From JAQIBY01 sp046546095 (GTDB taxonomy: Bacteria > Bacteroidota > Bacteroidia > Bacteroidales > ML635J-15), in NCBI GenBank assembly GCA_046546095.1, contig JBKGYK010000039.1:1-29419 (forward strand): DNA of 29,419 nucleotides. Direction: 5' to 3'. The notes below the pieces were generated by a model that did no database searches, was not told the origin of the DNA, and saw only the letters and a program-made list of their open reading frames with translations. The position numbers and the translations under genes are program-made. Shown here piece after piece: positions 1 to 8,375 of this stretch (the stretch's first letter is position 1; every line of letters starts with the position of its first letter).

Positions 1-648
1 CTCCTCAAAGGTGATGGCAAAACCTCCATCGCTGGCGGGAACAATCTGTAAGGGATTACCTACGTCTGCATCTGATTGGTTTGATGTTGGTGCATAATCA
101 TGACTGTATATCAGGTTGCCAAGGGTATCCATTTTATGTAGTGATAGATGAAATTTTGTTTCATAATCAAAAGCCCGACCCAAAACAAATAGCTTTGATT
201 CATGCATTGTGATGGTCTGAAACAAAACCTGTTTATCAGGAATCAATTCTCCGTATATTTTTGAATAGACTGTATCCATTGTTTCATTTGAAAGCCTAAG
301 CAACATAGAATAAAAACGATTCACATCGTATTGTGCATAACCTGACAAGTATAAAGAAGAAGTGGTAGGATAAACAGCATGTGAATGAAATGCAAAAGTT
401 GTTGCCATCAATGAATCAATAAAAAAATCATTACTGTTAAGATGTAAACCATTTAAAGAAGTCCGATGATACAATATTTCATGTGAACCAGACATGTCAT
501 TTTCAGTTAAACCCAAAAATGTATAATTATCATGATGCTCGAAACCTTTTAATAACATCCACCCTTCATAAATGCTATAAAAGCGTTCCTGGGCAAAGGA
601 CAGGCTTGTCAGGCACATAAGCAGGAGTATGAAAGCGGTTTTTTTCAT
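1..648 (-). CDS. Secreted protein of unknown function, N-terminal part (3' end outside the window)
   Basis: Reading the minus strand from the ATG at 648 gives 216 uninterrupted codons to the window edge. The protein starts MKKTAFILLLMCLTSLSFAQ, a clear Sec signal peptide with probable cleavage after AQ. The mature part is rich in aromatic and polar residues and near the edge reads IVPASDGGFAITFEE. This resembles the 'SDGGF/Y' beta-strand repeats of long Bacteroidota exported proteins that end in T9SS sorting domains; that likeness is inference, because the C-terminus lies outside the window. No catalytic motif is visible. A 12-bp hairpin (659-687) lies just upstream and separates this gene from an older decayed tail. 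No convincing -7/-33 promoter was seen before the start. Confidence 0.8.
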   Translation of the reverse strand, partial: MKKTAFILLLMCLTSLSFAQERFYSIYEGWMLLKGFEHHDNYTFLGLTENDMSGSHEILYHRTSLNGLHLNSNDFFIDSLMATTFAFHSHAVYPTTSSLYLSGYAQYDVNRFYSMLLRLSNETMDTVYSKIYGELIPDKQVLFQTITMHESKLFVLGRAFDYETKFHLSLHKMDTLGNLIYSHDYAPTSNQSDADVGNPLQIVPASDGGFAITFEE

Positions 649-658
649 ATAGCGCTAA

Positions 659-687
659 AGCTTATGCGGGATTTACCCGCATAAGCT
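659..687 (-). terminator. 12-bp perfect hairpin between a T9SS tail remnant and the next minus-strand gene
   Basis: AGCTTATGCGGG (659-670) pairs exactly with CCCGCATAAGCT (676-687) around the loop ATTTA. It begins 9 bases past the TAA of the T9SS tail remnant at 697-699 and ends 10 bases before the ATG at 648. A U-run follows only on the plus strand (CTCTAATTTTT), so on the minus strand it is an imperfect intrinsic terminator or an mRNA-stabilising hairpin. Confidence 0.6.
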
Positions 688-696
688 CTCTAATTT

Positions 697-834
697 TTAG
701 TGTATCGTAAATTTAACACTTTTTTGGACATGACCGGAAGATTTTAAAATTAACGTGTACAATCCTGCCGAAAGATCTGAAACAGGTATTATTTTGCTGT
801 TTTCTGCAAGGTGAATTTTTGCTGCGAACAAAAT
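697..834 (-). pseudogene. Fragment of a T9SS type A C-terminal sorting domain
   Basis: A 45-codon minus-strand frame closed by TGA (837-835) upstream and TAA (699-697) downstream encodes the last half of a T9SS type A sorting domain. The diagnostic part is VSDLSAGLYTLILKSSG, then a lysine-rich final strand ending VKFTIH. No start codon or upstream body of a protein exists: the next gene upstream (952) runs the other way. A second scrap in another frame (about 929 to 840) reads GNLLYRMLNEKIISSNTTIQ then stop, which also resembles a sorting-domain segment. Together they look like the debris of one or two exported-protein genes lost by deletion or recombination. Confidence 0.65.
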
Positions 835-939
835 TCATTTTATTGGATAGTGGTATTAGAGGATATGATTTTTTCGTTTAGCATACGATACAACAAATTT
901 CCTTGTCCGGCATTAAAACCATGATATCGCGAAAATCAT

Positions 940-947
940 TACCTTTG
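940..947 (+). promoter_or_regulatory. Bacteroidota -7 element (TACCTTTG) next to the deacetylase start
   Basis: TACCTTTG matches the Bacteroidota sigma-A -7 consensus TAnnTTTG exactly and ends 4 bases before the ATG at 952, which implies a leaderless or nearly leaderless mRNA. No good -33 TTG was found at the usual 17-23 base spacing, so the call rests on the -7 box. Confidence 0.5.
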
Positions 948-951
948 CTTT

Positions 952-1698
952 ATGCGCATACCCATTGCATACCTGCTTTTGCCTCTGCTGATTTTTCTGC
1001 AATCCTGCACGGATTTTCCTGAACAGCATGAAGGAAAAATCATGCTGAGTTTTGATGATCAGTACATTGATAACTGGTACGCTCACATGGATTTGTATGA
1101 AAAATACAATGCCAGGCTGTGCTTTTATGTCACACGGCCAGGGGAACTAAGCGATGCGGATTTTGAAAAACTCAGAGAGCTTCAGGCAGAAGGGCATATG
1201 ATTGGCTCCCATGGTATGCATCATCAGCATGTGGATGCATTCAAAAATGCCACAGCCTATTATCAGGCCGAAGTGCTGCCGGCCATTGAGTTGTTTGCTG
1301 AAAACGGCATTGATGTTATCACTTATGCCTATCCGTATGGCAAAGGTTGTTCGGAGGTGGACAGCCTGTTGATCAGCAAAGGGCTGAGTATTCGCTACGC
1401 CGGCTGGAACCGGGACCATGTGTTTCTGCCAAAAGCCGATCGTTTTTACATCAGCAAACCTAAGCCTGAGAAATTTCTGGCCATCGGTATGGATGAAAAT
1501 TACCGCATCGGGCGTCTGGATTTACTGTACGGGCTTGAGCGCGCGGCAAATGAAAACAGCATACTGGTACTGCATGCCCATGACATCAGCAAAAAAGAAG
1601 GCGACTATAAACTTGATCCGGCAAAGCTGGAATATCTGTTGCATCAATGCCAAAAGCATGGCATAAGCTTTTACCTTCCGGGGGATTCTCATCAGTAA
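952..1698 (+). CDS. Polysaccharide deacetylase family lipoprotein (NodB/CE4-like)
   Basis: A 248-residue protein with a lipoprotein signal: hydrophobic stretch at residues 7-16, then the lipobox LQSC with Cys19, so it is probably membrane anchored. The NodB-type fold shows in the motifs: SFDD (33-36; first Asp the likely base, second the metal ligand), SHGMHH (86-91; His87 and His91 spaced as in HxxxH), YAYPYG (125-130) and LVLHAHD near 206-211. Members are metal-dependent hydrolases that remove N- or O-acetyl groups from polysaccharides. The substrate cannot be told; the 'YPYG' form of motif 3 without the usual Arg is common in divergent members. It is a single gene, convergent with peptidase E and sharing a terminator with it. 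Confidence 0.85.
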   Translation: MRIPIAYLLLPLLIFLQSCTDFPEQHEGKIMLSFDDQYIDNWYAHMDLYEKYNARLCFYVTRPGELSDADFEKLRELQAEGHMIGSHGMHHQHVDAFKNATAYYQAEVLPAIELFAENGIDVITYAYPYGKGCSEVDSLLISKGLSIRYAGWNRDHVFLPKADRFYISKPKPEKFLAIGMDENYRIGRLDLLYGLERAANENSILVLHAHDISKKEGDYKLDPAKLEYLLHQCQKHGISFYLPGDSHQ

Positions 1699-1706
1699 TA
1701 CAAATC

Positions 1707-1734
1707 AAAAAAAGCACCCCTCAGGATGCTTTTT
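1707..1734. terminator. Bidirectional intrinsic terminator
   Basis: A-run plus GCA (1709-1716) pairs with TGC plus T-run (1727-1734); inside, CC (1718-1719) pairs with GG (1724-1725) across one mismatch. U-tracts are available in both directions. It sits between the convergent stops of the deacetylase (1698) and peptidase E (1757), so it can end both transcripts. Confidence 0.85.
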
Positions 1735-1756
1735 CACAAATTTTATGTCGGAAAAA

Positions 1757-2464
1757 TTATTTCAACAGGAAGGTAAAATCCTCGCTGGTTTCAATTTCAC
1801 GGGGTTCTTCTCCGTATTTAAACAGCCGCAGGGGATGAATGCCTTTCAGGCTCAGTTTATCACCTTTGAGGATGAACATACAGCCTTCACGCAGCCCGGC
1901 AACCGGCATATCCTGATTGAGTACAAGAAATTCGTTGATACGGTCTTCGCGGCTTTCACCGGCATGACCCTGGGCTTTTTTGTCGAGAAAATGCGGATTA
2001 ATCTGGAAAGGAATAAGATTCAGCGCATCCATACCCATGGGATCGATGATGGGCATATCATTGGTTGTTTTGATTGTAGGACAGGTTACGTTGGATCCTG
2101 CACTCCAGCCGATATAAGGCGTTCCGCCTTTTACTTTTTCACGGATAGGCTCCAGCAACTTATTCTTCCGCATTTCATGCAGTAGATTCCATGTATTACC
2201 ACCACCAATTACTATGGCATCAGCTTCCTTTACCGCTTTCACCGGGTCATCAAATTTATGAATGGCAACCACATCATGACCCACCTCATTAAAACGTGTT
2301 TTCACCTTGGTTTCATACTCATCCCAGCTAAAAGATACACCGGCGTATGGAATAAAAAGTGCAGTCACCTTTTCTTTACCCAGAAATTCAGCAATATCAT
2401 GCTTAGGATAATCGAGATACGGCTCTCCGGCCATGGTTGAATTACTAATCAATAAACAGTTCAT
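1757..2464 (-). CDS. pepE: Peptidase E (alpha-aspartyl dipeptidase, family S51)
   Basis: A 235-residue cytosolic protein counted from the ATG at 2464; a TTG six bases earlier could extend it by two residues but is less likely. It has the S51 nucleophile elbow GWSAGSN with Ser121, a downstream Asp136 (NDMPIIDP) and His158 (NPHF), close to Ser120, Asp135 and His157 of the E. coli enzyme. The glycine loop IGGGNTW lies near residues 86-92. The enzyme cleaves dipeptides with N-terminal aspartate, helping peptide recycling. Length agrees with the family (about 230). It has no signal peptide, unlike its neighbours, and ends at a terminator shared with the deacetylase. Confidence 0.93.
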   Translation of the reverse strand: MNCLLISNSTMAGEPYLDYPKHDIAEFLGKEKVTALFIPYAGVSFSWDEYETKVKTRFNEVGHDVVAIHKFDDPVKAVKEADAIVIGGGNTWNLLHEMRKNKLLEPIREKVKGGTPYIGWSAGSNVTCPTIKTTNDMPIIDPMGMDALNLIPFQINPHFLDKKAQGHAGESREDRINEFLVLNQDMPVAGLREGCMFILKGDKLSLKGIHPLRLFKYGEEPREIETSEDFTFLLK

Positions 2465-2555
2465 ACACAATAAATTTTTGTTTTTTACATTTAAAGGATA
2501 AATTTAAACAATTTAATGATGATTTTACCATTCAGAATGAGATATTTGTTGTAAA

Positions 2556-4127
2556 ATGCGGAAATTTATCTTTTTTATATCAGCCATCCTGCTTGGATCA
2601 GTGCTACAGGCTCAGGAAAAGGACATTGATCCAAATGGATACAATGTTTTTTACTATCCAAATGGTCAAAAAAGCAGCGAAGGTTATATGGAAGACGGTC
2701 AACCCGAGGGTTACTGGAAAAATTATTTTCCTAACGGACAGCTTCGGTCTGAAGGAAAAAGAACAAACCATAAACTTGACAGTATCTGGAGATTTTACAA
2801 TGAAAATGGTTTTCTGACCAAAAAGATTCATTATAAAGCAGGTGAAAAGCATGGTTATGCCTTCAATTACAAAATCATTGAGCCGGGAGACAGCACAAAA
2901 AGTGTTCTGATATCCAAAGAGCTGTATTATGAAGGAAAACAAAACGGTTTATCCACTTATTATGATAAAAAAACAGGCAATGTAATACATACGTATCAAT
3001 ACAAAGACGGCAAAAAACACGGGCTTGGAAAACAATATAACAAAGCAGGTGAAGTAGTTACTCTATATGAATATTTCAATGGTTTTCTGGTAGAAAGCAA
3101 TATGGTTAACCGGAAAAACAGGGATGATGAAAAAACCGGTATGTGGGTAGATTTCTATGATTCCGGCCAGTTAAGAACCGAATCCTATTATGTCAACGGC
3201 AAGCTTCATGGTACTCACCGGGAATACGACAGAGCCGGAAATATTGTCAAAGAACAGCAGTACCGGCTTGGAGAACCGGTCAAAGCTGAAGAGGAGGCTA
3301 CAAAGCTGAAAGCTGAAATGAAACGCTCGTATTACGACAATGGAAAGCTTGAATATGAAGGTGCTTTCATTGACAGTATCCCGGTAGGCATGCACAAAGC
3401 ATACACCAAAAAAGGTGAGCTTAAAAAAGCACTGGAATACGATGATCAGGGTCAACTTGAAGGCACAGGTCTTACCAACAATACGGGTGCAAAAGATTCT
3501 GTCTGGACATTTTATTTTCCCGGTGGGGAACCCAGAGCTAAAGGGGCTTTTAAAAACGGGGTGCGGCACGGTACCTGGAAATTTTTCTTCATTGACGGTG
3601 ATGTGGAGCAAACCGGGGAATATAAAAACGGCAAAGCCGAAGATGAATGGAAATGGTTCTATCCCGACGGTAAACTGCTACGCTTAGAAAATTATCACAA
3701 AGGCAAACGGGAAGGTGAATTTATTGAATTGAGCCCTGAAGGCGATACCATTCAGCGCGGTGATTATTTTGATGGTGAAAAAAATGGTGAATGGTTTTAC
3801 AATGTCGGTGATCAAACAGAAATCGGGGAATATGAACTGGGCTTAAAAAACGGGGTATGGAAACATTATTACAAAGGTGAAATCCTGATTTTTGAAGGCA
3901 GGTATATCAACAACGAGCCCGATGGACTGCATCAGCACTGGTACATCAACGGAAAACCCGAAATCCACGGAAAATACATCATGGGGGTAAAAGACGGCAT
4001 CTGGCAAAAATATCACATGGACGGCAGTTTGTTTATGGTTTATAAATATGATAACGGAAAATTGATTAAAATCAACGGAAAACGTTGGGATAAGTGGAAT
4101 GAACAGTTTGAAAACATGCCTGAATAA
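2556..4127 (+). CDS. Exported YwqK/MORN-like repeat protein
   Basis: A 523-residue protein with a signal peptide (MRKFIFFISAILLGSVLQAQ, cleavage after AQ) and then almost nothing but repeats of about 23 residues with the pattern YxNGxxxxxGxYxxGxxxGxWxxYY, more than a dozen by eye, some degenerate, broken by a Lys/Glu-rich stretch near residues 243-258. Databases usually name such proteins 'MORN repeat variant' or 'toxin-antitoxin system YwqK family antitoxin'. No toxin partner is visible and export argues against a classical antitoxin. The repeats should form a long beta-hairpin ladder that binds a partner. Its 3' end overlaps the next gene by 29 bases, implying joint translation. An imperfect -7 box GATATTTG lies at 2541-2548. 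Function unknown. Confidence 0.85.
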   Translation: MRKFIFFISAILLGSVLQAQEKDIDPNGYNVFYYPNGQKSSEGYMEDGQPEGYWKNYFPNGQLRSEGKRTNHKLDSIWRFYNENGFLTKKIHYKAGEKHGYAFNYKIIEPGDSTKSVLISKELYYEGKQNGLSTYYDKKTGNVIHTYQYKDGKKHGLGKQYNKAGEVVTLYEYFNGFLVESNMVNRKNRDDEKTGMWVDFYDSGQLRTESYYVNGKLHGTHREYDRAGNIVKEQQYRLGEPVKAEEEATKLKAEMKRSYYDNGKLEYEGAFIDSIPVGMHKAYTKKGELKKALEYDDQGQLEGTGLTNNTGAKDSVWTFYFPGGEPRAKGAFKNGVRHGTWKFFFIDGDVEQTGEYKNGKAEDEWKWFYPDGKLLRLENYHKGKREGEFIELSPEGDTIQRGDYFDGEKNGEWFYNVGDQTEIGEYELGLKNGVWKHYYKGEILIFEGRYINNEPDGLHQHWYINGKPEIHGKYIMGVKDGIWQKYHMDGSLFMVYKYDNGKLIKINGKRWDKWNEQFENMPE

Positions 4128-4776
4128 AGCTCTGATAACAACTGTTGTTCTCAGTGGATCTCTGCTGATTTCCGCTTTGTGCAGTGCACAGAATCCTGAA
4201 GAAGACATAAAATCAGCACTTGGTGAAACTCCAGGATTTTTTTTGCGATTTGATGCGAAAAACAGCATCATCTCCAACCAGGGAATAAAAATATGGGGAC
4301 TGAATGCAGGGCTTAGCCATGACGACACTTTTAAATACGGCCTTGGCATTTACGGCTTATCAACACCATATTACCGTGATTTCTATCAAACCGGAAACGG
4401 TCCCACAGATACCATTCATGCCAGCCTGAACCTGAATTATTTTTCCATTTTTGCGGAATATGTGTTTTATCAAACAGAAAAATGGGAGGGAAGCCTTCCA
4501 ATACAAATCGGAATCGGAGGAGCCGGTTTTTCCGGCAGCCTGAACAAGCACAACTATGTGTTTCACAAGTACCCGATCATACATTATGAAGCCACACTAA
4601 CCGGCCATTACCGTTTTCTCAGATACTTTGCTCTTGGAGGTGGTATCGGATACCGCATCATGCTACTCAATCACGAAGATCTTAATCTGCAATTAACAAA
4701 TCCCATTTATATTCTTAAACTCAAATTTTTCCTTGGGGATGCCTATAAAGACGTAAAATCAATCTTTGTTAAGTAA
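4099..4776 (+). CDS. Predicted outer-membrane beta-barrel protein, unknown function
   Basis: A 225-residue protein with a signal peptide ending LLISALCSAQ (about residue 31). The rest alternates hydrophobic and polar residues with many Gly and aromatic residues, for instance YGLGIYGLSTPYY, LPIQIGIGGAGF and YFALGGGIGYRIMLL, which suits a small transmembrane beta barrel. No enzyme motif is visible. The ATG lies inside the end of the upstream repeat-protein gene (29-base overlap, different frame), so the two are probably translationally coupled and act together at the envelope. A weak hairpin with a T-run (4796-4813) follows. Confidence 0.7.
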   Translation: MNSLKTCLNKALITTVVLSGSLLISALCSAQNPEEDIKSALGETPGFFLRFDAKNSIISNQGIKIWGLNAGLSHDDTFKYGLGIYGLSTPYYRDFYQTGNGPTDTIHASLNLNYFSIFAEYVFYQTEKWEGSLPIQIGIGGAGFSGSLNKHNYVFHKYPIIHYEATLTGHYRFLRYFALGGGIGYRIMLLNHEDLNLQLTNPIYILKLKFFLGDAYKDVKSIFVK

Positions 4777-4795
4777 GAATTTTGATTAAATTTCT

Positions 4796-4813
4796 AATCC
4801 TGTACGGATTTTT
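4796..4813 (+). terminator. Weak intrinsic terminator after the barrel gene
   Basis: AATCC (4796-4800) and GGATT (4806-4810) form a 5-bp stem around TGTAC, followed by TTT. It is placed as expected after the stop at 4776 and before the ruvB promoter, but the stem is short. Confidence 0.45.
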
Positions 4814-4836
4814 ATGAAGTAATGGTCTTTTTTAAT

Positions 4837-4844
4837 TAATTTTG
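4837..4844 (+). promoter_or_regulatory. Bacteroidota -7 element (TAATTTTG) for ruvB
   Basis: TAATTTTG is an exact TAnnTTTG match 19 bases before the ruvB ATG. No clear TTG at -33 spacing was found, so it is a single-box call. Confidence 0.5.
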
Positions 4845-4863
4845 ACTTGAATTAAAGAATTAT

Positions 4864-5886
4864 ATGAACGATTATCTGGATCCGGAAGAAAAAAACCTGT
4901 CTAATACCGACAAGGAAATAGAAAACCTGCTGAGACCTCTGCATTTTAAATATTTTAGCGGACAAGCCAGCGTGGTGGATAACCTGAAGATTTTTGTGCA
5001 GGCTGCTAAAATGCGGGAAGAATCTCTGGACCATGTTTTGCTTCACGGACCACCCGGACTTGGCAAAACCACACTGGCCAATATCATTGCCAATGAACTC
5101 AATGTGGGATTCAAAGTGACATCCGGTCCTGTACTTGAAAAACCGGGTGATCTGGCAGGCCTGCTTACCAGCATAGAAGAAAATGATGTCCTGTTTATTG
5201 ATGAAATTCACCGGCTGAGCCCCGTTGTAGAAGAATATCTTTATTCAGCAATGGAAGATTACCGCATTGACATCATGATTGATAAAGGACCGGCCGCCAG
5301 ATCCGTTCAACTCAGCCTGGAACCTTTCACCCTCATTGGGGCCACTACACGTTCCGGACTACTTACCAGTCCGCTCAGAGCAAGATTTGGCATCACCAGC
5401 CACCTGAAATATTACAATGCCAAAACCCTATCAGGCATTATCAAACGTTCCGCCGGCATCCTGAATGTAGGGATTGATGATGATGCTTGTTTTGAAATTG
5501 CCCGCCGAAGCAGAGGAACCCCGCGTATTGCCAATGCTTTGCTGCGAAGGGTCAGAGATTTTGCCCAGGTAAAAGCCGACGGACATATTCAAATGGATAT
5601 TACACGAATAGCCCTCAAAGCGCTGAACATTGATACCCGCGGACTGGATGAAATGGACAACCGCATTCTTACCAGCATCATCGATAAATTCAAAGGCGGA
5701 CCGGTCGGTCTGAAAACCATCGCCACCGCCGTTGGAGAAGACGAAGGCACCATTGAAGAAGTCTATGAACCTTTTCTGATTATGGAAGGCTTCATCAAAC
5801 GAACTCCCAGAGGCAGAGAAACTACAGCACTCGCCTTTGAACATTTGGGAAAAACCCCTCTGACTGACCAATCCAAATTATTCTGA
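4864..5886 (+). CDS. ruvB: Holliday junction branch-migration ATPase RuvB
   Basis: A 340-residue AAA+ protein of normal RuvB length. Walker A is GPPGLGKT (62-69), Walker B LFIDE (110-114) followed by IHRLSP, and a sensor region GATTRSG near 159-165; the C-terminal winged helix contains KFKGGPVGLKTIA and the Arg-rich TPRGRE. RuvB hexamers pump DNA through the RuvA-bound Holliday junction during recombination repair; ruvA and ruvC are not in this window. The start follows a -7 box by 19 bases. The stop is two bases before the start of the M1 peptidase gene, so both may lie on one mRNA although their roles are unrelated. Confidence 0.98.
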   Translation: MNDYLDPEEKNLSNTDKEIENLLRPLHFKYFSGQASVVDNLKIFVQAAKMREESLDHVLLHGPPGLGKTTLANIIANELNVGFKVTSGPVLEKPGDLAGLLTSIEENDVLFIDEIHRLSPVVEEYLYSAMEDYRIDIMIDKGPAARSVQLSLEPFTLIGATTRSGLLTSPLRARFGITSHLKYYNAKTLSGIIKRSAGILNVGIDDDACFEIARRSRGTPRIANALLRRVRDFAQVKADGHIQMDITRIALKALNIDTRGLDEMDNRILTSIIDKFKGGPVGLKTIATAVGEDEGTIEEVYEPFLIMEGFIKRTPRGRETTALAFEHLGKTPLTDQSKLF

Positions 5887-5888
5887 TT

Positions 5889-8216
5889 ATGATAAAAAAT
5901 ATTGTACCTGTACTTTTTGCATGCTTAACATTGACCGGATTTTCCCAGGTAAATGTCGACAACACCGATGTAACACATTACGATATCAACATCACAAATC
6001 TCGATTTTGAAAATTACAGCATGCAGGCTCATACCAGCCTTGACTTTACTCTGCATGAAGCAGCATCTCAAGTGGACCTTCACCTGCAGAATCTGACAGT
6101 TGATTCCGTGATTTCACAAGCGGAAAACCTTGGTTTTTCTCATAATGATACCATACTTTCCATACAACTCGGGGAAACTCTAAATCCCGGGGAAAACAAG
6201 GAAATTACTGTTTTTTACCATGGCAACCCACAAACAGACCCTTCGGGATGGGGCGGATTTTATTTCTCAAATAATTACGCTTTCAATCTGGGTGTAGGTT
6301 TTGAGGATATTCCACACAATTACGGACGTGTGTGGTTTCCATGTGTGGATAACTTTACCGACAGAGCAAACTACACTTTTCACATCACCACTTCAACAGA
6401 AAACAAAGCTGCATGCAACGGTTTGCTCGATAGCATACAAACCCAAATAAACGGCAATGACACCAGCCTGATACATCACTGGACACTTACCGATGCCATA
6501 CCAACATACCTGGCATCCATGGCTGTGGGACCCTACGAAACGATTGAATATACCTATCAGGGACTTGAACGGAACATTCCAGTACAACTGTTTGTTTTTG
6601 AAGGAAATACTGATAACGCCCTGGGTTCATTTCAAAATCTGGATTCCATACTTACTGCTTTTGAAGATGCGTTTGGCCCCTATCCCTGGCAACGTGTAGG
6701 TTATGTAGCAGTACCCTTCAACAGCGGTGCCATGGAACACCCCACAAATATTGCCATCGGTAATGGTTTTATCGACGGAGATCTGACATACGAAAGCCTG
6801 ATTGCCCACGAATTATCCCACTCCTGGTTCGGCGACTACATCACCTGCCACGATGCAGGGGAAATGTGGATTAATGAAGGCTGGGCTACCTATTCTGAAA
6901 CACTTTACAACGAATATCTCTATGGCATAAATACTGCCAGAAACTACCGCAGAAATTCACACAAAAACACATTGTTAACTGCTCATAAAGATGACGGGGA
7001 TTTCTATCCGCTCAGCGATGTTCCACCGGAAGTTACATACGGTACAACTTCCTATGAAAAAGGTGCCGATGTGGTACACAGCCTCAGAGCCTATCTTGGA
7101 GAGGATTTTTTCCCGGCAGTACAGCATATGATCAGCCAGAAAGCACTTGACGACATTACTTCTGAAGAAATGCGTGATATTCTTTCTGACTATACAGGAA
7201 CAGACCTTAGCGAATTTTTTAATTCCTGGGTTTTTGACAAAGGATATCCTCATTATAAAATCGATTCATTTTCAGTCACCAATACAGGTACAGATTATGA
7301 TGTTGAAGTATTTGTAAGACAACAGGCTTATGGCAGAGATAATCTATATGATGACAACCGCATAGATATTTGCTTTATGCGCGATGACTTTTCCGTAGAG
7401 GAAAAACGAATGGAATTTGACGGAGAATACGGAAACCACAGCTTTACCCTGGATTATAATCCAAAATTTGTGATGCTGGATTATTTCGAACGCTGGTCGG
7501 ATGCCAGAACATCTCAGGCTAAATTTATTTCATCAACGGGAACCAGCCTGTTTACAGATGCTTTATTTAAGGCTGATATAGAATCAGTCAGCGATTCGGT
7601 TTTTATGCGCGTGAGCCATCACTGGGCAGAACCCGATACCATCACCAAACCGGAACCAGGAATTATACTTGCCGATCACAGATACTGGAAAATTGAAGGC
7701 GATTTTCCCGAAGACTTTTCGGGCAAAGGTGAGTTTTCCTTTAGCAATACAAGTTCCGGTTCTATGCCAAATCTGGATACCGATTTTATCACAAACAGCC
7801 TTGACTCACTTAAAATTGCATGGCGGGCCAATCCAGGTGATGAATGGCAAATACCAGAAAACCAATCAACCTCTGCTTTTATTAAACGCATAAGTCTGGA
7901 AAATCTACAGGCCGGGGAATACAGACTTGCCATATACGACTGGGATGCATGGCACAGCATGAATGATAAGAAAAGCGAAAAATTGATATCGGTATACCCA
8001 AATCCAAGCAATAGCAAGCTTAGCATACAAATTGACAAGTCTCTGGTATCCGGCAGCTATACCATTGTCAACAGCCTTGGCCGGATAATGGAACAGGGAA
8101 AAATTTCACCCGGTAACAACACTCTGTTGTGGGAAGCACCTGCCTCTGGCATGTATTTTATCAGAATTGAAACCAGCACCGGCAAATCAGAAACACAAAA
8201 GATCGTAATCAATTAA
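5889..8216 (+). CDS. M1 family metalloaminopeptidase exported by T9SS
   Basis: A 775-residue protein with a signal peptide (to about residue 20, GFSQ). The N-terminal beta domain is followed by the M1 catalytic core: GAMEH (280-284, in place of the usual GAMEN), the zinc motif HELSH (307-311) with the third ligand Glu330 in NEGWA, and a likely catalytic Tyr in TSYEKG near residue 391. The last ~80 residues form a T9SS type A sorting domain: VYPNPSNSKLSIQI, then NSLGRIMEQGKI, ASGMYFIRIE and a basic end (QKIVIN). It should remove N-terminal amino acids from peptides at or outside the cell surface. It starts two bases after ruvB and is followed by a long palindrome that probably ends the transcript. 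Confidence 0.93.
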   Translation: MIKNIVPVLFACLTLTGFSQVNVDNTDVTHYDINITNLDFENYSMQAHTSLDFTLHEAASQVDLHLQNLTVDSVISQAENLGFSHNDTILSIQLGETLNPGENKEITVFYHGNPQTDPSGWGGFYFSNNYAFNLGVGFEDIPHNYGRVWFPCVDNFTDRANYTFHITTSTENKAACNGLLDSIQTQINGNDTSLIHHWTLTDAIPTYLASMAVGPYETIEYTYQGLERNIPVQLFVFEGNTDNALGSFQNLDSILTAFEDAFGPYPWQRVGYVAVPFNSGAMEHPTNIAIGNGFIDGDLTYESLIAHELSHSWFGDYITCHDAGEMWINEGWATYSETLYNEYLYGINTARNYRRNSHKNTLLTAHKDDGDFYPLSDVPPEVTYGTTSYEKGADVVHSLRAYLGEDFFPAVQHMISQKALDDITSEEMRDILSDYTGTDLSEFFNSWVFDKGYPHYKIDSFSVTNTGTDYDVEVFVRQQAYGRDNLYDDNRIDICFMRDDFSVEEKRMEFDGEYGNHSFTLDYNPKFVMLDYFERWSDARTSQAKFISSTGTSLFTDALFKADIESVSDSVFMRVSHHWAEPDTITKPEPGIILADHRYWKIEGDFPEDFSGKGEFSFSNTSSGSMPNLDTDFITNSLDSLKIAWRANPGDEWQIPENQSTSAFIKRISLENLQAGEYRLAIYDWDAWHSMNDKKSEKLISVYPNPSNSKLSIQIDKSLVSGSYTIVNSLGRIMEQGKISPGNNTLLWEAPASGMYFIRIETSTGKSETQKIVIN

Positions 8217-8220
8217 GAAG

Positions 8221-8267
8221 TTGTATTAAATTCTTCAACGCGTTGAAGAATTTAATACAAATTTTTT
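8221..8267 (+). terminator. Perfect 40-bp palindrome with T-run (terminator-like)
   Basis: Bases 8221-8260 are a perfect, loopless inverted repeat: the arm TTGTATTAAATTCTTCAACG is followed directly by its exact complement. ATTTTTT follows at 8261-8267, as in an intrinsic terminator. It starts 5 bases after the M1 peptidase stop. The 14 bases GTTGAAGAATTTAA of the right arm (8242-8255) recur at 8274-8287. Confidence 0.75.
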
Positions 8268-8339
8268 CATTCTGTTGAAGAATTTAAAAAAACATCCTGT
8301 CGATAACTAATTTTTGTAAACAGCAGTTTTTTAGTGATT

Positions 8340-8369
8340 TTTGTGTGATTATTAAACGGAATAATTTTG
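8340..8369 (+). promoter_or_regulatory. tyrS promoter (TTTG, 18 bases, TAATTTTG)
   Basis: The -33 box TTTG (8340-8343) and -7 box TAATTTTG (8362-8369) are separated by 18 bases, fitting the Bacteroidota consensus. The -7 box ends 6 bases before the ATG at 8376, so the transcript should be leaderless or nearly so. It also rules out the in-frame TTG at 8367, which lies inside the -7 box. Confidence 0.75.
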
Positions 8370-8375
8370 AAAACA

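Noticed and set aside
1745..2185. 146-codon plus-strand frame opposite peptidase E
   Set aside because: It is the antisense shadow of pepE, which has a complete set of family motifs.
2556..4127. Toxin-antitoxin system suggested by the database name of YwqK-like proteins
   Set aside because: The protein has a signal peptide, no toxin gene is adjacent, and the neighbour is a predicted barrel protein.
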